Below are positions 22,191-34,621 of a DNA stretch of 64,000 bases, piece by piece. Source of the DNA: Favolaschia claudopus (lineage: Eukaryota; Basidiomycota; Agaricomycetes; Agaricales; Mycenaceae). The DNA lies in NCBI GenBank assembly GCA_037176885.1, contig JAWWNJ010000011.1:1674001-1738000 (forward strand). Reading direction: 5' to 3'. Both the position numbers and the translations under genes were made by a program. Under the pieces are notes generated by a model. The model was not told where the DNA came from, did no database searches, and was given only the letters and a program-made list of their open reading frames with translations. Positions within the stretch are counted from its first letter, which is position 1; each line of letters begins with the position of its first letter.

Positions 22191-22877
22191 CACAAGCGCG
22201 CCATTGAAATTCTGAATCCTCCCAGGAGATCTCAGCGCAAATCCCAATCGCATCCCCCGGTGCGAAGGGTTCTTCGCGTTGTCGCGTCATTTGAGAATCA
22301 AATCGACGCGAATGTCCTTGCCACAACCACGGAGACGCCTGCCATGGCTCAGGCTGTACTGTGTCAGGACGCATTTCACAACCTCATGGCTGCGTTGCCC
22401 ACTTCGCTTTTCGTGAGCACCATCCAGAAGAATATTTTGAAAAGGAAGCGCGAGATCATGGAGGAAGAGGAGGAGGGTGTGGATGTCAAAGGTAAAGGAA
22501 AGGAGAGGGCTGTGAAGCGCCCCAAATCTGCCCCGAAGGTCAAGCAAGATGGCGAGCTCCAGTTGAAAGGGTCTCGAGGAAAGATGGATCAAGCTGGCCC
22601 GTCTGGGCGAGTCGCAGATGCGGATGACGAAGCGCAAAAGCAGGCTGGAGATACTGTGCTTGGGGAGATTGAGGCAAGCGGGGCACGCGACAAGGAGACA
22701 TCCGCAGTTGTTGAGTTCAAGGCAGAAGAAGCTGCTGGGACAAAAGTCCGGAGACGCAAAACCACCGCTCCGCCAAGTCATACCATGGCACTTAGATCTC
22801 ACACCAGGAGGAACCTGGAGCAGCGCACACAGAATGCACGGGGAAGGGGGCAGCAGAGACGGGGGACGGGGCGGTGA
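22191..22877 (+). pseudogene. Untranslated former C-terminal tail of copy B
   Basis: The same frame stays open after the TAG and still encodes RRVLRVVASFENQID, the KRKREIMEEEEE segment, KGKGKERAVKRPKS and an Arg-rich end, colinear with the tail of copy C with one internal deletion (near 22560). That a single substitution is the only break suggests recent inactivation or stop-codon polymorphism. Confidence 0.7.
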
Positions 22878-24029
22878 AAGGGGATTGGGAGCATCCCAAA
22901 GCAGGTCAATTACTTAAAGGTGAAACCTGCGATTTCGAGAACTTTAATTGCTGCATTAAGTATTACATATATGAATTCACATTCTGCCCTGCGTCTTCGT
23001 GTACGATCCTCGTAGAATACTACTATTACTAGAATATGATCATTTTCTGTCGAGCCATTGAGTTGGAAGCTTTGTACGATTCATAGCCAGCACACAAGCT
23101 CGAGGGAAAAAGCGTGGGAAGCTTGACGCGCTGACTCCTTTCCCTCTTGAATGGTGTAACGGAAAATGCCGAGTGCTTGTATTCTCAGCTGAACATTGAC
23201 AAGAGTTTCAACCACACCCAAACCGCACCACTCACTCGTAACGCGTAACGGGCTGAGCCCGAGAAGCTCAACGCCCAGCAGCTGCTGACTTGCTACTCGT
23301 CCGAACCTCGCTCCTCATTGCCTCCGTTTCTCAACTCTATCTCCGAGCGAGGGACTCCGTCACCAACACCAATGACGGTTTCAACTGCATGGTCCTCACG
23401 AGTCACATCTGCGCTCAAGTATACCAAACATATGAACATCTCCTCCATAACAAATGTCCATTCATCCCTTTCTCGACTTCAGACTTCTACTTCTGCAGTG
23501 TCTGCAGTCATACTCCAACCAACTGCCACGGACTCTCGAACGCGCACCTTCATGGAAGGCGTCCTTATCTATGATCCTTTTTCTTCTCCGAGTCTCTCAA
23601 CGCTCCCGGGCCGTCGCATCAAACGGCCATTTTGCTTTCTTGGACGCCTCAAATCCGTTCCTTCATCATTCGACCTCCCGGTCTAAACGGATCTCACTAT
23701 CAGGCACGCGCACAATGAACCCTAGACTGAAATTGATCAAATCACCTGTTCGTTTTCGTCGCAAAACGCAAAGAACAAATTGTTGAAATCTCGCCTCCAG
23801 ATAGCATCTTCGAGCGTCAAAAAAATGTCACCGAATCCGCTAGTACTCGTCCACGGTATTGCATGTCGTTCTCCCATTCGAAGCTGCCAATAAAATCGGT
23901 AGAAAAAAAACACCAAACGAAACAAATGTTCAAATAATTTCAGATGATCAAAGTCTCCGGACCGGGAGACGGGCCGCCTCTCACTTAAATTGAGCGCGTC
24001 TTCGAATGCCTTGACCCGGGTTTGTGACG
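22878..24029. other. Intergenic region between copy B and the GH28 gene
   Basis: The first ~145 bases (to about 23020) are still homologous to the 3' flank of copy C (for example ccctgcgtcttcgtgt). Beyond that I see nothing convincing. The plus-strand ORFs near 23290-23790 are low-complexity and match no family I know. Confidence 0.4.
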
Positions 24030-25914
24030 ATGCGCTGGGTTTCGGTGTCATTCATTGGCGACATCTGGATTTTCTTGACCTTATGCATGTCGTTAGTTAA
24101 CGGTGTCAATGCAACTACGACGACTACTTCTCCGCGGCCCACCTGCACGGTAATCCACACACCAGGAGCGGACGACTCTCCCAGCATCAGAGAGGCGGTC
24201 GCGAACTGCAACAGCAATGCGACTATTCTATTTAGTGAAGGTACAGAATATAATAGGTACAATTTTTCCTGACTTTGTTCCGAAAAGCGGGTCGCTGAAT
24301 TTCAAGTTGTTGGGTACTAGTTTCACACCGGTGCAGTTCAACCTCGGCCAAGATGTCACTATCCAGCTTCTAGGAAACATTAATCTTCCTTTGAACATCA
24401 CCGAGGTTCAGGCTGGGGTCACTGGTAAATTGTATAAGTCAGGGTGGTTCCTCGTCAGCTCTACGGGCCCTGGTGTTAGTCTGGTTGGACCAACCACAGC
24501 TAGCGCCCGGCGGAAGGGCGGAATCATTCGAAGTTATGGCCAGGTTTGTTTTGATTTCGGATTTCTGTGCGCCGTAACCCATTATAAATACGGTAGCCGT
24601 GGTGGGACGCCGTTCAACAAACGTCTCGGCCACTGTTGTTTGCTTGGAAAGCAAAGTAGGTTGAATCAAATTCCAGATTCAACAGGATGCTCAGCGCATG
24701 TAGCAACGGTACCATTCGTGATATAACAATCAGCAAACCTATAGGGAAAAGTTTCAACGTTGCTGGAAACGGAAACAAGGTTCAAAATGTTGCCATTGAC
24801 GCCAAGTCATCTACGCCAGCCTTTCCGTTTAACACGTAAGTTCGACTCTACATCTTGTTTTCGGACGGGCTTCGAATTCTGAGTTGTCTCGCCGATAGCG
24901 ACGGATTTGATGGTGAGCTTCCTCAAGTGTCGCAAGCTCGTGGTCTAAAATAATCTGTTCGGTCTTTCTATGCTAGTCGGCGGCGACGGGAACAGTATCC
25001 AGGACTCCCATGTCTCGAATGGAGACGACTGCGTTGCGATTGGCTCGCCATGTACAAACCTACACGTCAAGAATCTCATTTGTACGGGTACCCATGGCGT
25101 TTCCGTCGCAGCAAAAGGCGGAGGGTCTGTGAATGTAGCAAATATTCTCGTAGAGGATGTAACATTCATAGACTCGCTTTACGGTGCACGATACAAGTGC
25201 GTCTCCAACCCTCTCCGAGTTCTCCTTCGGGCGACTTTCCAACTAACCGTTCCAATCATACCTGCTTCTCGCTCTCAGGTCCACCGGCGGAAACACGGGT
25301 TTAGCTCGCAACATCGTTTACAAAAATATTCTGGTCAAGAATGTAACGTTTCCGATTTACGTGACGCAGAAGTGGGTTTCAATTCCGACATGGTTCGGTT
25401 TGGGTTTCCGGATGATGAGCTGAATGCCGTGCGTATTTGTATCTAGCTATTACGACCAGAGTCAGTCTCCGCCGCCACCGTCGAACTTTTCCGTCAAGAT
25501 CGAGGGTATGTCGTTCACCAATTTCGCAGGAACGATCAATTCGCTGCGGCCTGGTATGTATTACTATAATCCCGGTATCTTGATTTGATTGGTGCCCTTA
25601 CTTCGTCGAGTAGATGATGGTTCTTGCATATCTGATCCTTGCTGGTGCGAATGTTCTACTATTCAAATGGTTCTTCATTTGCTCACAATGAGAAATGAAA
25701 ATATAGGTATCACGTTCCCGGAGCAGACGGCACACAGTCCATCATTTTTGAAGATTTCTACGCCGACACAGTGCAAGACATACATGCGGCCAATATTTTG
25801 GTCGTTCCAGATCCGTTGCTTGCTTTGCCGAAAGTGATTTGCAATGCAAGCGTTACTCCTGCGGACGTTGGCTTCAAGTGTTGGGATGGGCTCTATCTTC
25901 CGAACATATCATGA
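24030..25914 (+). CDS. Secreted glycoside hydrolase family 28 (polygalacturonase-type pectinase)
   Basis: Ten exons (24030..24256, 24321..24543, 24597..24655, 24686..24835, 24899..24912, 24977..25196, 25279..25371, 25447..25553, 25614..25644, 25707..25914) code for 443 residues. A signal peptide opens the protein (IWIFLTLCMSLVNGVNA). The GH28 landmarks are in order: YNSFTPVQFNL, GQPWWDAVQQTSRPLLFAWK, NTDGFDV, NGDDCVAIGSPC, GTHGVSVAAKG and ARYKSTGG. These supply the catalytic aspartates, the conserved His-Gly and the basic residue of the family's four motifs. The C-terminal Cys pattern (SCISDPCW...FKCWDG) also fits. The enzyme would cleave pectic galacturonan outside the cell; exo or endo mode cannot be told from sequence. 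All ten junctions keep frame, including a 14-nt exon, so the gene looks intact. Confidence 0.9.
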
Positions 25915-26362
25915 GTACATCCGTAAACATCCAGGGCCATTACCTTTTCGTACGTAGGATTCGTTGTAGCAAATAAGATTAGTCTTAGAACCGATCGGAG
26001 TAGGGCTACACTGGTCAGATTGTATTTGAGAGCTGTTCGAGACAAGCAATTCAAATACAGGCACGTATTTATGCTTATGAGCCCTCAGTATTCAACGAAA
26101 TCGTGACTGTATGCCTAGAATTTGGTATTCTTTCCATATTAGGCAATCACCTCCTCGCAACCTGAAAAGGAAGTTTGTGGCTGTGCACTTATGATACATA
26201 GTGATGCAGCGGCGATATCTTCTTCGCTCGTTAGTTCGGTTGGTTTGCGCTGTATAGAGGTGGCCTCCTAAGAACTCGTTGAGAAGACAACAGAGATAAA
26301 GATACGAAAGTTGACAAAGCACGCGTTTCGCGAGAAGCATATTCTATCCCGACCGCCAAAAA
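25915..26362. other. 3' intergenic region between convergent genes
   Basis: About 450 bases separating the convergent 3' ends of the GH28 and SAP30BP-like genes. No gene or repeat seen. Confidence 0.5.
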
Positions 26363-27583
26363 CTATCCCCAGCGACTTTTCTCCCGATGTCCGCCTCCCG
26401 CACCGCCATACGGCTGAAAGCGCTTATCCTTGTCTCTCTCCTTGTCCTTGGTCCGCGTTTTGCCAGAAGCAGCGACGCCTGAGGGTCCACTACCGCTCGT
26501 CGTGAACGCGATCTGACTTCGTTTACCGGCGGCTTGGGCGGCAGCCTGTTGCTCTGCGCGAACCTTTTGCGTCTCGGCTTTGTTTGAGGATGAAGCGGGT
26601 TTTAGAAATTGTGGTGTTGAAGGCGCCGAGAGCATCAGTTGAGCGAGTGTGGTAGAAGTAGAGAAAACGCGATCGTGGGTGTGCGTATGAATAACACGGA
26701 TTGAGGACGAGGTGGAGATGTGGACGTACCGAGAGCGTCGGCGTACCATGACTCCTCGACGGCGGAAGGATCCCACAGTTCTGGAGGAAAGTTCGTCGTG
26801 CGCTCGTCGACGTCGACGAACTCAACGAGCTTGGCGTATAGGTGAGGGTTGCGGAAGGCGCGGTTGTTCATGAGGGAATCGTTAAAGTGCTTTGGCGGGG
26901 TGCCCGTCTTGAGGGCGTGGAAGCCGGCGAGTTTGGTCTGCAGCTGCGTGAAGAGGGGTAGATTGAAACGAGAGTGAGAGGCGCACCTGGAGAGCTGGAT
27001 CGCATGGTTTCGTGGATGGAGGCGGGATGCCCCAGTCTTCTACGCCGGGTATAGGCGGAGGTTTGAGAAGCGCGCGGATGCGGGCAAGTTCGTCTTGTGG
27101 ATCCGCGGCAAGGCTCGAGGTTGACGCCACAGCGTTTTGGTTGCTGCCGCTGCTGCTCGCTGTCGCTGAAGTCGATGCCTGGGCTGCTGGGTCGACCTGT
27201 TTGGCCGGCGCTGCGTCCAACACCTCGTCCGCAATCACGGCCCGAGGATGACTCTTGAGTTGGCCGGGAGGTCGACGTATAATCACGGCCTTGGAGAGTT
27301 GTTGTTTTCGGGCTGCAGGCCGCGTTGTAAACACACGAAAGGAATAGAGAGAGCTCAACATACATTCTGAAGAAACGTTCAGGCTCGTCTTCAGTTTTAC
27401 GTCCTATCCCGGATAGAAAGAAGCCAGCAAACAGGGAAACGGGGGAGCAAGCAGAACGGTAAAGCTCCTCACATTTGCCTGATAGCTTCCATTAGATTTA
27501 GCTGGTGAAGGAGGAGCCTTTTCGTCGTCGTCGGAGTCGCCACCGTATGCCACCAAACCTTTGGCAAATTTGTGTGAGTTCAT
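26363..27583 (-). CDS. SAP30-binding protein / HCNGP homologue
   Basis: Exons 27583..27473, 27403..27364, 27312..26987, 26937..26730, 26577..26363 on the minus strand code for 299 residues. The acidic start [16 protein letters not shown] and the core [57 protein letters not shown] and [10 protein letters not shown] are the signature of the HCNGP family (SAP30BP in animals), nuclear proteins linked to Sin3/SAP30 repression and to splicing. The tail is Lys/Arg-rich ([18 protein letters not shown]). The start codon is 103 bases from the divergent start of the GPI8 gene. Confidence 0.9.
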
Positions 27584-27686
27584 CGTGGAGCACAGCGTCG
27601 GGACCGTCGAGCTCACCGTGCAACATGTTGGTGGAAGACAATGGAAGAAGCAAAAGAAATGATTACATAATGCTTTCAAATGTCAA
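27584..27686. promoter_or_regulatory. Bidirectional promoter between SAP30BP-like and GPI8 genes
   Basis: Only 103 bases separate the two divergent start codons, so both 5' leaders and core promoters must share this interval. No clear TATA box is visible. Confidence 0.5.
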
Positions 27687-29177
27687 ATGTTCTCTCGTCT
27701 CCTTCTGTTGTTCCTCTTCAGCTGGACCTGGGGGACTCTCGCAGCCACGCCCTCCCACGAGCAGATCGTCGGCGACTTCTTCAACAAAAATGGAGCTTCT
27801 GGTGGCAGCACTTCAAACCACACCAATAACTGGGCAGTATTAGTCTGCTCTTCGCGGTATTGGTTCAATTACAGGGTAAAATACCCCTCATTCTAGCCGT
27901 TCCAAGGCTCTGACGCGTCCGGAATAGCATATGGCGAATGCTTTAGGGATGTACGTGCGTCTTTGCCATCGGTTTGGGCTGCATTTGTGACGGTGAGGCA
28001 AGGTATCGCACAGTAAAGCGGTTGGGTATCCCGGACTCAAATATCATCTTGATGCTGGCGGACGACGCAGCGTGCAACGCGCGGAATCGGTTCCCTGGAA
28101 GTGTCTATGCAAACCCTGGACGCGGCCTCGATTTGTATGGAGACAATATTGAGGTCGATTATAGAGGTTATGAAGTCACGGTGGAGAACTTCATACGGGT
28201 CTTGACTGGTGGGTGTGCTTGGCCCAGGCACTACCTCACGCTGAACTTAATATTCAAGGCCGCATGGAACCCTCCGTTCCGCGATCGAAGCGTCTACTCT
28301 CAGACGCAAGCTCGAATATCTTTGTCTACATGACGGGCCACGGCGGCAACGAGTTTCTCAAGTTTCAGGACAACGAGGAGATTAGTGCGTTTGATATTGC
28401 CGATGCGTTTGAGCAGATGTGGCAGAAGAAGAGGTGCCGCTTTTATTGCTTTTCTTTACGCGTATTCTCATCCTGCTTTCCTAGATACAACGAAATTTTC
28501 TTCATGATCGACACATGCCAGGCGAACACGATGTACTCCAAGTTCTACTCCCCCAACATTCTCGCTACTGGCTCATCCAAACTGGACCAGAACTCGTATT
28601 CTGTACGTGGTCTCCTCTCCTGCTTGGTGTGGGCACTTTCTCTGACCGTCTCCTGCTCGTCTTTCAGTATGAGAACGACAACGATCTGGGTATCTCCGTC
28701 ATCGACCGCTTCACGCACTACGTCCTCGAATTCATGGAACGCATCAACAAGACTTCGCACGAGTCTATGGCCGATCTGGTTCGTATTCTTCCTTCTCACA
28801 TATCATATTCCCCTCGGTCCAGCTCACTGTTCTACGACCGCTAGTTCGCGTACTACGACCCCGTGAAGATCCACTCCGACCCCGGTGTACGCTCCGACCT
28901 CTTCCGCCGCCCGCTCTCCGAGGTCCGAATTACGGATTTCCTGGGTGGAGTGGCGCAGGTGGAGGTGGGTGAGGGGGTGCCTGTCGATACCGCCGCCGTA
29001 GGGGAGGACCAGTGGCCGCTGCAAGGGGAGTCCCCTGCGGTACCCCCTGTGTTGCCTGTAGCCGAGAACACACAGGAACGTGTCGGTGATTTAGGCGGTG
29101 GCTGGCGCGGAATGCGTGCGTGGGGCGGAGTGCTCCTGATTGGGGGCCTTGTTGGGTGGGTGGGATTCAGGAGCTAA
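27687..29177 (+). CDS. GPI8: GPI transamidase catalytic subunit GPI8 / PIG-K
   Basis: Seven exons (27687..27875, 27928..27950, 28003..28208, 28259..28433, 28485..28602, 28668..28778, 28845..29177) code for 384 residues. A signal peptide ([18 protein letters not shown]) is followed by the C13 legumain-like fold: [44 protein letters not shown], catalytic His in [10 protein letters not shown] and catalytic Cys in [30 protein letters not shown] and [12 protein letters not shown] complete the family pattern, and a hydrophobic segment near the end ([16 protein letters not shown]) would anchor it in the ER membrane. It is the peptidase of the complex that removes C-terminal signals and attaches GPI anchors. 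Length and all motifs are normal. Confidence 0.95.
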
Positions 29178-31447
29178 CTAGATCGTTGAGGGAAAGAGAA
29201 CTGTATTATACGGGTATACATATTACTCTTCTTATTTTCTGATTTGTGTGCACCTACAGGACTAACTGAGCTACTCTCGCCGCTACTAACTGAGCAAGGC
29301 AACGCGCTCATTGCCTCCATCCAATGGAGTCCGCAAGCACTAAATTTTCCGGTTCCATTCTCTGTTGATCCTGCGCCAACCCAATTGAATTATTTGGCCT
29401 CGTCGCGGTCCAGCCCAGCCCAACGCTCACCTCTGGCCATGCCTTCTTCCATTCATCCTGTTCTTCCATACATACTTCGCACACCCACGGGCACACACAT
29501 ACGAACGTCAATTCGCTCGGGACCGGCTAACAAGTGCAGCCGTGGCGACTTGTCGGGAGAAACGAAGCTACTCTATAATATGATACTCAGTGCGAAGCCA
29601 TGGCCTTGGATCCAGAAGCAGTGACGCAGGTGCCTGCCTGTCTGGACTCTTGCAGCCAATTTTGAGAGGAAGCAGAGTGTGTCTTTGCTGGCGGCCGAGG
29701 CGTCGCACGGTAGGTTTGTCGGGCGTGAGACGGGAAGGGAGAGATTCGACGAAGGAGGATAGGCCTAGGAAGGGAAGCGCAATTTCGGCATACCCTCGGG
29801 ACAATTTGAGAGAGGCTTGATAGGAGAGGAGAACAAAACAGAAGGGATTCGAGAACGCGAGTGGGGATGGGGATGGGAATGTTGTCAATGGGAGGGAAAG
29901 GGGTGTACTATGTCCCGACGCGACGCGGAGATCCATGGCGACAGACAACGGTGGAAGAGTGTGGCGGCGCGACTTGACACGAGCCTGACCTTGAAGGTGG
30001 GGAGGAAGAATCGGGAGACAGTGAACGGCAACCTTGTCGGCGGTCTTGGCTTGGCTGGTCGATGACGATACGTCACGTCCTTGACGGCGAGCCGGGCGAT
30101 AAACAATTGCGGTGGTTCTTGAACAGCTGTTGTTATTGTTAGCGCAGTTCGGATTAGAATCTCTGTATCTTCGTCTTCGTAATCAACAGATAACTGGACG
30201 GAGGACAGATATCATACTAGATAGATGGATGCCAGCCAGCCCGGACCGCGGGTGATGTTCCCCGGCGTTCAGTTGAGTTGGAGTCGATGGGAGTATTGGG
30301 AGGTAGGAAGTGGGAATTGGGTCCTGGAAGCAAATTTAATAGAACTGGAGGGAAGATCTATGGATGGATGGGTGGGTGGGTGGATTCGAATTCACGGGGT
30401 TTGGGTCGTTCCGGGCGGGGCAGGGAATGTGCTGGAAATAGGCGACGAGTGAATGAATGTATGGCGGTCCGGGGAGCATGAGTAGAGGAATGGAATTGTT
30501 GTTGTTTGAAGAACAAGGAGAGAACCGAGATGAATAAATCTGTCGAGAGGATAAACAAGGATTTCCGAACATGGTGGGCCGGTGTTCGGACACTTCCCGA
30601 GTTATGGGCGCTAATGGGCGTTTGCTCTTGTACTGCTGTACGGGCTAACCTTTTGAGTCGATGATCGACAGTTGGATGTATGATCAATAGAAACGCGTCC
30701 GTTCGGCCAGGAGAGGGACGGGTTGTGGCCTAAACAGGTGACTGAGGATGTTGCAGGTGGAATGACCGTCAAGGATAGTAGGGTCGGTTGGTTGTATTCA
30801 GTTGAGCAATCCGGCGAGCATGTAAAATCGCACACGCGAGCGGTTTCAGATTTATGCGTTGTCACTTTTTGTGGGCGCCAGCGAAGCAGCAGACTCCAGT
30901 AAGTATACGTAGCGGGGTCAAGCGGGGCGGCTGCAATGTTGATCCATGGGCCACGGTGCGGCACATAGCCCGAACGTTGTTTCAGATGTGTGTTGGTTGC
31001 CTCCGACCTCGTTCGGGTCAGTTGAACGATAGCCTTTTACCATCGTCTCAGCTTGGCTGCGGTCTAACGCGAAGAAAATGGTAATCAGAGCAGTCTGTCC
31101 CGAACCAAGTGGTAATCAGCGAGGCCGACGTAAACAAAGTGTTGGAATCTTGTCAAAGAACGGCGGGTATCGAGAGATCCTCCGAATGGCTATAAACAAC
31201 GAACACCCACCTTTCCGTTAGTCCTTCTTTCAAGCGGACAACGGGGATCAATTTTTGGGTTGAGCGAAGGCGAGAGGACAGGAGGTCGTTCATGTCAATG
31301 GGCATAATTATCTTTGCAACCGACCTTGCTGTAAAGGCTAACGAACATGATGACCGTAGGTTTCGGTGCGTGTTGAATATAGGACCGTTGAACTAGGATC
31401 ATAGAAGGAGTCAACAAAGTCAAGGAAGCGGAAGAATTGGGTTGCCG
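29178..31447. other. Intergenic region between GPI8 and the MITE
   Basis: About 2.3 kb without a recognised gene. Minus-strand ORFs near 29570-30100 (for example MFIARLAVKDVTYRHR) and 30360-30960 are open but match no family I know and show no consistent exon chain. Confidence 0.4.
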
Positions 31448-31720
31448 AGGCCCCCGGTCACTGACATATAGGTCTGTAACATCCATAGAGTAAAACAACG
31501 TCCAATTTGAGAGGTCTATTTGGCGAACCAGCCATCTGACAGAGGTTTTGACTAGATAGGGCGATGCAGCTCCTCTAAACTAAGCGTTTGCGCGCATTTT
31601 CAGAAAAAAATCGTGGTTTTTGAAGCCGCCAGAGCGCCATCAGTGCTGAAAAATAGAGTAAATCAGGCCAAAATTCGGGTTTTCAATGTTACAGACCTAT
31701 ATGTCAGTGACCGGGGGCCT
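31448..31720. mobile_element. hAT-like MITE, 273 bp with 35-bp TIRs and 8-bp target duplication
   Basis: The terminal inverted repeats at 31448-31482 and 31686-31720 are perfect over 35 bases (outer end aggcccccggtcactgacat). The element is flanked on both sides by ggttgccg (31440-31447 and 31721-31728), an 8-bp duplication as hAT transposases make. No ORF inside. It lies about 150 bp upstream of the TUP1 start codon, within the likely promoter. Confidence 0.9.
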
Positions 31721-31872
31721 GGTTGCCGGGTGTTGCCGGGATGAGACCGGAATAACTTGCACTAAGGCACACCGGCAACTCAAGTGATCACCAATTGCCG
31801 GCGGTAGCCTTTTTGGGACAGCTTTATTTGAGGCAACAAACATGATTTCCTTCTTTCTCTTCTTCCACCAGC

Positions 31873-34621
31873 CATGTCCACCCCCGCAATCTATAATGTC
31901 GGTTAACCCCTCCTCCTCATCGTTCTACACAGCGTTGACGACTATATACTACAGCATCGGACTCTCCAGTCAGCGACAGGCACAGGCCATGCACAGGCTG
32001 CACGTTTCGGCGACGCGTTGGAGGCAGTCAAGCACGAGTACGACTTAGTAGCCAGCGAGCTGGTACAGGCGAGGACGCTGCGGGACGAGTACGAGGCAAA
32101 GGGTGCGTTTCTCCTCATCTTTTGCGTCGCGCGGGTGGAGCTGACGTGTGGTTCCACGGATCTTTCTTGATTTCATTTTGTTCTGGATGATCTCCAATTG
32201 ATGCGCCTCCAGTCACCTCACAAATCAACGAACTCAATATTATTCGCCATGCCCTCTACGAGCTTGAAGCACAGCACGGTAAGGTGCGCCAGAGATATGA
32301 AGACGAAATCGCGCATCTCCGAGCCGAGATGCATGCGCTCAGACAACTTCCGGCGGCGTCCGGTCTCCATGCGTCGTCGTCCGCCCATGCTCCAACTGAT
32401 TCCGCGTATCTCAATCGCGACCGCGACCGGGTTGCGGACCGGTATGTCTTGGCCGACCGAGAACGGGAGCGGGATCGAGACCGAGAGAGGGAGCGGGAAA
32501 TTCAACGAGACAGAGAACGCGATAGGGAGCGCGGCGGTGAGCGCGATCCTAAGAGGTTAAAGATCAAAGCACCAGGTTTGTGATCGTCTTGTAATTTTGC
32601 GCGCCAGAAATCCAGGGGGCGAGCAATGTGGTCAACCGCGTAACGCCGCATTTACCTCTGATTGTGGGGCAGAATTGCCAATTTCCGCAATTTCCGCGTT
32701 TCGAGGGTTTCAGTCCTGTCTCCGACTGCGATTATCTGTCGTCCGGGTTCCTCTCATCTCGTTCATCTATCTAATCTGTTCTCATAATTTTAACTGACCG
32801 GTTTTCATTATGCAGACCACTTCAGCCCCCTTCTCCCCCCAGTACAAAGCGGCTCGCAGAATGGCCACCAGTCACATCATAGTCAAAGCCTCCCACCACT
32901 CAGTGAGAGCCATCCACACCCTTCATCCCGCGGCGTTCCTGGTCCTGGAATCCCCCTCGCCATGGAAAGCCCCCGCCCCCTCCGTACCGCACCAGGTTCT
33001 CTCCCTCAACTACCTGAACATCCACATCCACACCCTCCACGCGCTGCCTCTCGACCTCCTCCACCACCAGACGACCGAGATCGAGATCGTGATCGTGATA
33101 TGGACACCCGCGAACCCTACCCCGCCTTCCTGGAAAACCTCGACATCAGTACCGTACCCCCTGAATTCAAGAAAGACAACAGTGACTGGTTTGCGGTGTG
33201 GAATCCCCGTATACGGCCGCGTGCCATTGGCGATGTATCGCTGATACATACTTTGTTACATGCCACGTAAGTTTTTAATTTTCTGCACTTGAATGTTGTC
33301 TGAAGTTGACGTGATGCATTTTTCTAGCGTTGTCTGCTGTGTGCAATTCTCAGCCGATGGACGATACGTCGCTACAGGGTGTAACCGAACTGCGCAAATA
33401 TTCGACGTTAAGACGGGGAACAAGACTTGGTGAATTTTTGCGCATGTCGTTTTGGGTTTTGTCGTGCTAATGTGGACATTGACAGTGTACTTGTGGACGA
33501 TACTTCTGGCTCTTCCGGTGATCTGTACATCCGCAGCGTGCGTTTCAGCCCTGACGGGCGGTATCTTGCGACGGGAGCGGAAGATCGGCAAGTCAGGGTG
33601 GGTATTCCTGCTCCCTTTGTCACTCTGTTTGGCTTGTGTACTGATTTTTTTCATGTAGATATGGGACATTGCCAAGAAACGAATCCGATCTGTATTTTCA
33701 GGACACACACAAGAAATCTATTCACTCGACTTTTCACGGGACGGACGACGGATCGTATCGGGCTCTGGGGACCGCACGGCGCGAATATGGGATATGGACA
33801 CTGGCGCATGTTTGGTGCTGCCTGTTGACACCGACCTCCCGCCCAACTCGTCGGGGAATAACGGCGGCTCGACGAGCACAGGAACTTCAGGACCGGGTGT
33901 GAGCGGCAACGCAGAAGGCGGCGCCGTAGCACCTACGGCGGGTGGCTCGACGACGACCGTGCCCCCAACCACTGACGCGGGCGTCACCTCCGTCGCCATG
34001 TCCCCTGACGGGCGCTTCGTCGCTGCGGGTTCGTTAGACACCTTCGTGCGCATCTGGGACGCGTATACGGGTGTGTTGCTCGATAAACTGCGCGGGCATC
34101 GGGATAGTGTGTATAGTGTGGTGTTTACGCCGGATGGGAGAGGGGTGGTGAGCGGGAGTTTGGACAAGACGATGAAGTGGTGGGATGTGTCGGGGTTGTA
34201 TACGGGTGGGGGGAAGATCAAGAAGGAGATGAAGGATGAGAAGGGGTTGCTTGGGGTTGGGCAGTGTACGATGAATTTTACCGGGCATAAGGTGAGTTGC
34301 TTGTTTTCTTTGGTGTTTTCGACAAGTTATTGATTGACTGGTAAAAGGATTATGTATTATCTGTCGCTGTCTCGCATGACGGCCAATGGATTGTTTCGGG
34401 GTCGAAAGATCGGGGGGTGCAGTTTTGGGACCGTGCGGGCGGAGTGCAGTGTATGCTGCAGGGGCACAAGAATTCGGTCATTTCTATTGATTTGAACCCA
34501 ACGACGAATTTGCTGGCGACGGGGAGTGGGGATAATCTGGCGAGGATATGTGAGCGGTGTTTTATTGGTTGGTTGTTTGGTAGACTGACGCCGATTTGTA
34601 GGGAGCTATACGACACCGTAA
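31873..34621 (+). CDS. TUP1: Transcriptional corepressor TUP1 (WD40)
   Basis: Nine exons (31873..31896, 31955..32102, 32213..32575, 32816..33266, 33328..33429, 33486..33597, 33659..34291, 34348..34549, 34602..34621) code for 684 residues. The N-terminus (MSTPAIYN...[26 protein letters not shown]) is the coiled-coil that forms the TUP1 tetramer and binds SSN6/CYC8. A basic/acidic DR-RE repeat segment and a Pro-rich linker follow, then [19 protein letters not shown] and seven WD40 repeats such as [23 protein letters not shown] and [24 protein letters not shown] Gly/Ser/Thr-rich loop is inserted between blades. The complex represses many genes when recruited by DNA-binding proteins. The gene looks intact. 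Confidence 0.95.

Noticed and set aside
22287..22802. Antisense ORFs of 171 residues (copy B) and similar over copy C (35812-36396)
   Set aside because: Mirror frames of the charged tail of the CR-type genes; the composition explains the openness.
1935..23173. Shared 17-base word gtaacggaaaatgccga near 1935 and 23156 as a regulatory element of CR-type genes
   Set aside because: One lies upstream of copy A and the other downstream of copy B, and flanks do not align, so chance or minor repeat relics are as likely.
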